This document shows positions 48,179-51,098 of a DNA stretch of 51,098 bases, piece by piece. Within the stretch, counting starts at the first letter, position 1; each line of letters starts with the position of its first letter. Below the pieces are notes generated by a model. That model saw nothing but the letters and a program-made list of their open reading frames with translations, had not been told where the DNA came from and searched no databases. Source of the stretch: an uncultured Oscillospiraceae bacterium (GTDB taxonomy: Bacteria > Bacillota > Clostridia > Oscillospirales > Oscillospiraceae); assembly GCA_934589225.1 (NCBI GenBank), contig CAKTNS010000018.1:1-51098 (forward strand). Direction: 5' to 3'. The translations under genes and the position numbers were made by a program.

Positions 48179-49285
48179 ATGCGCTTTACCTGTGAAAAAA
48201 ACATGCTGCTTCAGGGCTTGAACGTGGCTTCCAGAACGGTGGCGGTCAAAAGCAGCCTGTCCCTCATTGAGGGCATCCTGTGCAAGGCCGGAATGGGCAT
48301 TTCTCTCACCGGCTATAATATGGAAACCGCCATTACCTATGATATTGAGGCAGACGTGGTAGAACCCGGCTCCTGCATTCTCCCTGCCAAGCTTTTTGGA
48401 GACATTGTCCGGCGGCTGCCGGAGGGCCCCGTCACCGTGGTGGTGGACCCGGCGTTTAAGGTCTCCATCCGGGCAGGCTTTGCCTCCTTTACCATTTCCG
48501 CCGAGGACGCGGAGGATTATCCGGAGCTGCCGGACGTGAACAGCGGCCGGCCCATTCAGATCCCCCAGAACAAAATGAAGGAACTGATCTCCGGAACCAT
48601 TTTTGCCGTGGCCGACAACCAGGCCCGGCCCATTCACAACGGTGTCAAATTCGAGGTCACGGATACCTCCGTCACCACCGTGGCCGTGGACGGTTTCCGC
48701 CTGGCCCGGCGGACCTACCATCCGGAAGAGCCTCTTGCCCGGCAGATGGATTTTGTGGTTCCCTCCCAGGGCCTCAAAGAATTGGAAAAGATCCTGACGG
48801 ATTCCGAGGAGCCCGCCTCCTTCCTTCTGGGCAGCAAGCACATTTTGTTCCAGGTGGGGGCGGCCACCCTGGTCTGCCGTCTTCTGGAGGGTGATTTCCT
48901 GGATTGGCACCGGGTGGTGCCGGTGGGCAGCCCCATCAAATTGGTTGCAAACGTGGCAGCCCTGTCTTCCAGCGTGGAACGGGTGGGCCTGATCGTTTCC
49001 GAAAAGAACAAAAGCCCCGTCCGCTGCATCTTTTCCAACCAGGAGGTCCTGATGCGGACCAGCAACACTTTGGGCGCCGCGGAAGACAAATGCAGCTTCG
49101 CCGGTGACGGCCAGGAAACCGAAATCGGCTTCAACGTCCGCTACCTGATCGACGCCCTGAAGGCCGTCCCCAGCGAGGAAGTGACCCTGGAGCTGACCAA
49201 CGGTCTCAGCCCCATTGTGCTGACGCCGGTGGATGACAAATACGATTTTGCGTATATGGTGCTGCCGGTGCGGATCAAAGCGTAA
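48179..49285 (+). CDS. dnaN: DNA polymerase III beta subunit (sliding clamp)
   Basis: Ring-forming processivity clamp of 368 residues with three clamp domains. Seen are MRFTCEKNMLLQGLNVASRT at the start, the hydrophobic pocket region KFEVTDTSVTTVAVDGFRLA near 160, and the C-terminal VLTPVDDKYDFAYMVLPVRI. ATG 48179 has AAGGAAAGGAAG upstream. Confidence 0.97.
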   Translation: MRFTCEKNMLLQGLNVASRTVAVKSSLSLIEGILCKAGMGISLTGYNMETAITYDIEADVVEPGSCILPAKLFGDIVRRLPEGPVTVVVDPAFKVSIRAGFASFTISAEDAEDYPELPDVNSGRPIQIPQNKMKELISGTIFAVADNQARPIHNGVKFEVTDTSVTTVAVDGFRLARRTYHPEEPLARQMDFVVPSQGLKELEKILTDSEEPASFLLGSKHILFQVGAATLVCRLLEGDFLDWHRVVPVGSPIKLVANVAALSSSVERVGLIVSEKNKSPVRCIFSNQEVLMRTSNTLGAAEDKCSFAGDGQETEIGFNVRYLIDALKAVPSEEVTLELTNGLSPIVLTPVDDKYDFAYMVLPVRIKA

Positions 49286-49286
49286 A

Positions 49287-49790
49287 TCAGTTGACAGTTT
49301 ACAGTTGACAGTTATTGGAGAAACCAACGTTTCCCCTTTGAATCCATTCGTTAAAGTATGTAGGGGCGGCAACCTGCCGCCCGCCACGTTGGATGTATAA
49401 CCTGTGGGGATGAATGGTATGACCCCAAATATGGTATACCCCACTGTAGCGGCGGCAATCTGCCGCCAACCGGCCCGGAGGGCCGGAATCGTGGTACATT
49501 CGTGTTTGTTTCGTCCAACGGGGCCAGCCCCTCGCCGGGGCTGGATGGCGTTGGGTCAACGCCGCTACATTGTTCCGTGTATTGGGTTGATTCCATTCAC
49601 CGCCACAGGTTGTATTCGAAACGTGGCGGGCGGCTAATAGCCGCCCCTACAGGCGCGGTACCTCTGCGCCCATTGTGCCTACAATGCGGAAGCGTGGTAC
49701 CGCCCCTCATCCACCGCCTACGGCGGTCCCCCTTCCCCGAAGGGGAAGGTTTTGGCATTATACCTCTGCGCCTGTTGCTTGTACAACAAA
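49287..49790. repeat. Repeat island K between dnaN and yaaA
   Basis: The left border (49290-49315) carries TTGACA heptads. Inside: GGCGGCAACCTGCCGCC (49365), linkers at 49395 and 49589, GGCGGCAATCTGCCGCC (49452), GGCCCGGAGGGCC (49471), CCAGCCCCTCGCCGGGGCTG (49523), GGCGGCTAATAGCCGCC (49630) and CCTTCCCC/GGGGAAGG with GACCGCC/GGCGGT (49712-49750). No gene is seen. yaaA and recF normally follow dnaN closely. Confidence 0.85.
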
Positions 49791-49829
49791 AACGAGAAAT
49801 CGCACAATAATTCCCAGAAAGGACACACT

Positions 49830-50081
49830 ATGAAGGTAACAGTGAAGAAAAAAGACGCTCCCCGGGAGCTGACCATTGAGACGGAATTCATTAAACTGGA
49901 ATCCGCCCTGAAATTTGCCGCAATGACCGCCACCGGCGGGGAGGCCAAGGCGGTGATTCTGGATGGCCTCGTCACCGTCAACGGGGAGGTTTGCACCATG
50001 CGGGGCAAGAAGCTCAGAGACGGGGATGTGTTCTCCTTCAACGGGGAGACCTACCGGATTTGCGGCAATGTTTCTTTCTGA
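49830..50081 (+). CDS. yaaA: S4-domain RNA-binding protein YaaA/RlbA
   Basis: Protein of 83 residues. Core S4 segments: FIKLESALKFAAMTATGGEA, KAVILDGLVTVNGEV and RGKKLRDGDV. It belongs to the YaaA/RlbA family found between dnaN and recF in Firmicutes. ATG 49830 has AGAAAGGA upstream; the frame to 49752 reads into repeat K. Its last 14 bases overlap recF. Confidence 0.92.
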   Translation: MKVTVKKKDAPRELTIETEFIKLESALKFAAMTATGGEAKAVILDGLVTVNGEVCTMRGKKLRDGDVFSFNGETYRICGNVSF

Positions 50082-51098
50082 GCTGCGGCTGCGGCAGTTC
50101 CGCAATTATCAGAACCAGACCCTGGAATTTGACCCGGGGGTGAACCTGATCGTTGGCCGGAATGCCCAGGGAAAGACCAATCTTTTGGAGGCCATCGGGT
50201 ATCTCGGCTCTGGGAAAAGCTTCCGGGCCCAGAAAACCGGGGAAATGATCGCTTTTTCCCAGGATTTTGGGGAAATCGAAGGACTTCTCCAGGCCCAGGG
50301 CCGGCCCCAGACCATTCGGTTTTTGCTGTTTCCCGGGGGAAAACCCCGGCAGTTTTGGGTCAACGGGGTAAAAAAGAAAAGCGCCGGGGATTTAAACGGG
50401 CTGCTGCCTACGGTGCTGTTTTGCCCGGAGGACCTGCTGATCCTTAAAAGCGGCGCCGCCCAGCGGCGTCGGCTGGGGGACAGCGTGCTGTGCAGCCTTC
50501 GGCCCAATTATGAGGCGGCGCTCACGGAATACAACCGGATTTTAGAGCAAAAAAGCCGGATTTTAAAGGACTGCGGGGAGGATATCCGGCTTCTGTCCCT
50601 GCTGCCGGACTACAATCTCCGGCTATGCCAGGTGGGGGCCTTGCTCATTTCCTACCGGGCCCGGTTTTATGAAGCTCTGGGCAAGGAAGCCGCCCGGTTT
50701 CACGACCAGTTTTCCGGAGGCAGCGAGGAACTGACCCTGGAATACAAGACCGTTTCCACGGTGAAAGACCCCTTTGCGCCGGTGAACCGCCTGAAAGAGC
50801 AGCTGGAAGAGCACCTGGAAAGCCACTACCGGGCGGAGCTCCAATCCGCCCAATGCCTGACGGGTCCCCACAAAGATGACTTTACCATTGCCCTTTCCGG
50901 CATTGATCTCAAAGCCTACGGCTCCCAGGGCCAGACCCGCACCGCGGCCATCAGCTTGAAGCTTGCCCAGCGGGAGCTGATGAAACGGGAATTCGGAGAA
51001 GAACCGGTGCTGCTTTTAGACGATGTCCTCTCCGAACTGGACGAAAAACGCCAGGATTTCGTCCTGAACCAGATCCATTCCGGCCAGGTGTTTATCAC
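50068..51098 (+). CDS. recF: DNA replication and repair protein RecF (partial)
   Basis: SMC-like ATPase that loads RecA with RecO and RecR. 343 codons are present and the C-terminus is cut by the window end. Walker A is IVGRNAQGKTNLLEAIGYLG near residue 28; the ABC-type signature region is YGSQGQTRTAAISLKLAQ near 290, and Walker B with D-loop is LLLDDVLSELDEKR near 313. ATG 50068 overlaps yaaA by 14 bases, as is common. Confidence 0.96.
   Translation, partial: MFLSELRLRQFRNYQNQTLEFDPGVNLIVGRNAQGKTNLLEAIGYLGSGKSFRAQKTGEMIAFSQDFGEIEGLLQAQGRPQTIRFLLFPGGKPRQFWVNGVKKKSAGDLNGLLPTVLFCPEDLLILKSGAAQRRRLGDSVLCSLRPNYEAALTEYNRILEQKSRILKDCGEDIRLLSLLPDYNLRLCQVGALLISYRARFYEALGKEAARFHDQFSGGSEELTLEYKTVSTVKDPFAPVNRLKEQLEEHLESHYRAELQSAQCLTGPHKDDFTIALSGIDLKAYGSQGQTRTAAISLKLAQRELMKREFGEEPVLLLDDVLSELDEKRQDFVLNQIHSGQVFI

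Overview
The window looks like a chromosomal segment, around the replication origin, of a high-GC, low-oxygen Firmicute of the class Clostridia, most likely family Oscillospiraceae (inference from gene order, GC-rich codon use, the acetylase branch of lysine synthesis, an atypical IMP dehydrogenase and the style of the intergenic repeats; genus not determined). No rRNA, tRNA, transposase, prophage or CRISPR array was found.

Layout: 0.2-2.3 kb, an MBL-fold hydrolase, a lower-GC GNAT acetyltransferase, and the rsmA-yjjG-VOC operon. 4.8-7.7 kb, a YabE-like cell-wall protein, a DUF6440 protein and an NfeD/stomatin pair. 7.8-8.6 kb, a lipoprotein. 8.68-9.64 kb, three tandem copies of a roughly 325-bp unit that each look like a complete type I toxin-antitoxin cassette. 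9.7-13.2 kb, gluQ, cysK and a YitT-family membrane protein. 13.2-17.2 kb, an MBOAT acyltransferase with two tandem SGNH partners. 17.4-19.3 kb, a two-component system. 19.4-22.4 kb, dapH diverging from dapL-patA. 22.4-24.1 kb, a repeat island hiding a fourth, holin-like type I cassette. 24.1-26.5 kb, capA and a sigma-like membrane protein. 26.5-35.4 kb, the rimP-nusA-rnpM-ylxQ-infB-rbfA-DHH-truB-ribF translation operon, broken twice by repeats. 36.3-39.7 kb, yfmF-yfmH-lgt. 40.6-42.9 kb, prmA, a DUF4015-like protein and a Cys/Gly-rich peptide. 43.3-45.9 kb, guaB and a second YitT protein. 46.5-51.1 kb, dnaA-oriC-dnaN-yaaA-recF, with recF cut by the window end.

About a tenth of the window is mosaic palindromic repeat. 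Eleven islands lie between genes, built from a small set of hairpin modules joined by one common linker. Many islands are bordered by arrays of TTGACA/TGTCAA heptads that point inward from both ends.

The best candidate for an undescribed system is the triple cassette at 8681-9641. Each unit has a consensus promoter, a 5' hairpin, a strong Shine-Dalgarno sequence, a 27-codon ORF for a beta-strand-like cationic peptide, an opposing consensus promoter for an antisense RNA ending in a hairpin over the last codons, and a sense terminator overlapping the antisense promoter. The 5' and 3' ends of each sense RNA are complementary over 27 nt and covary between copies.
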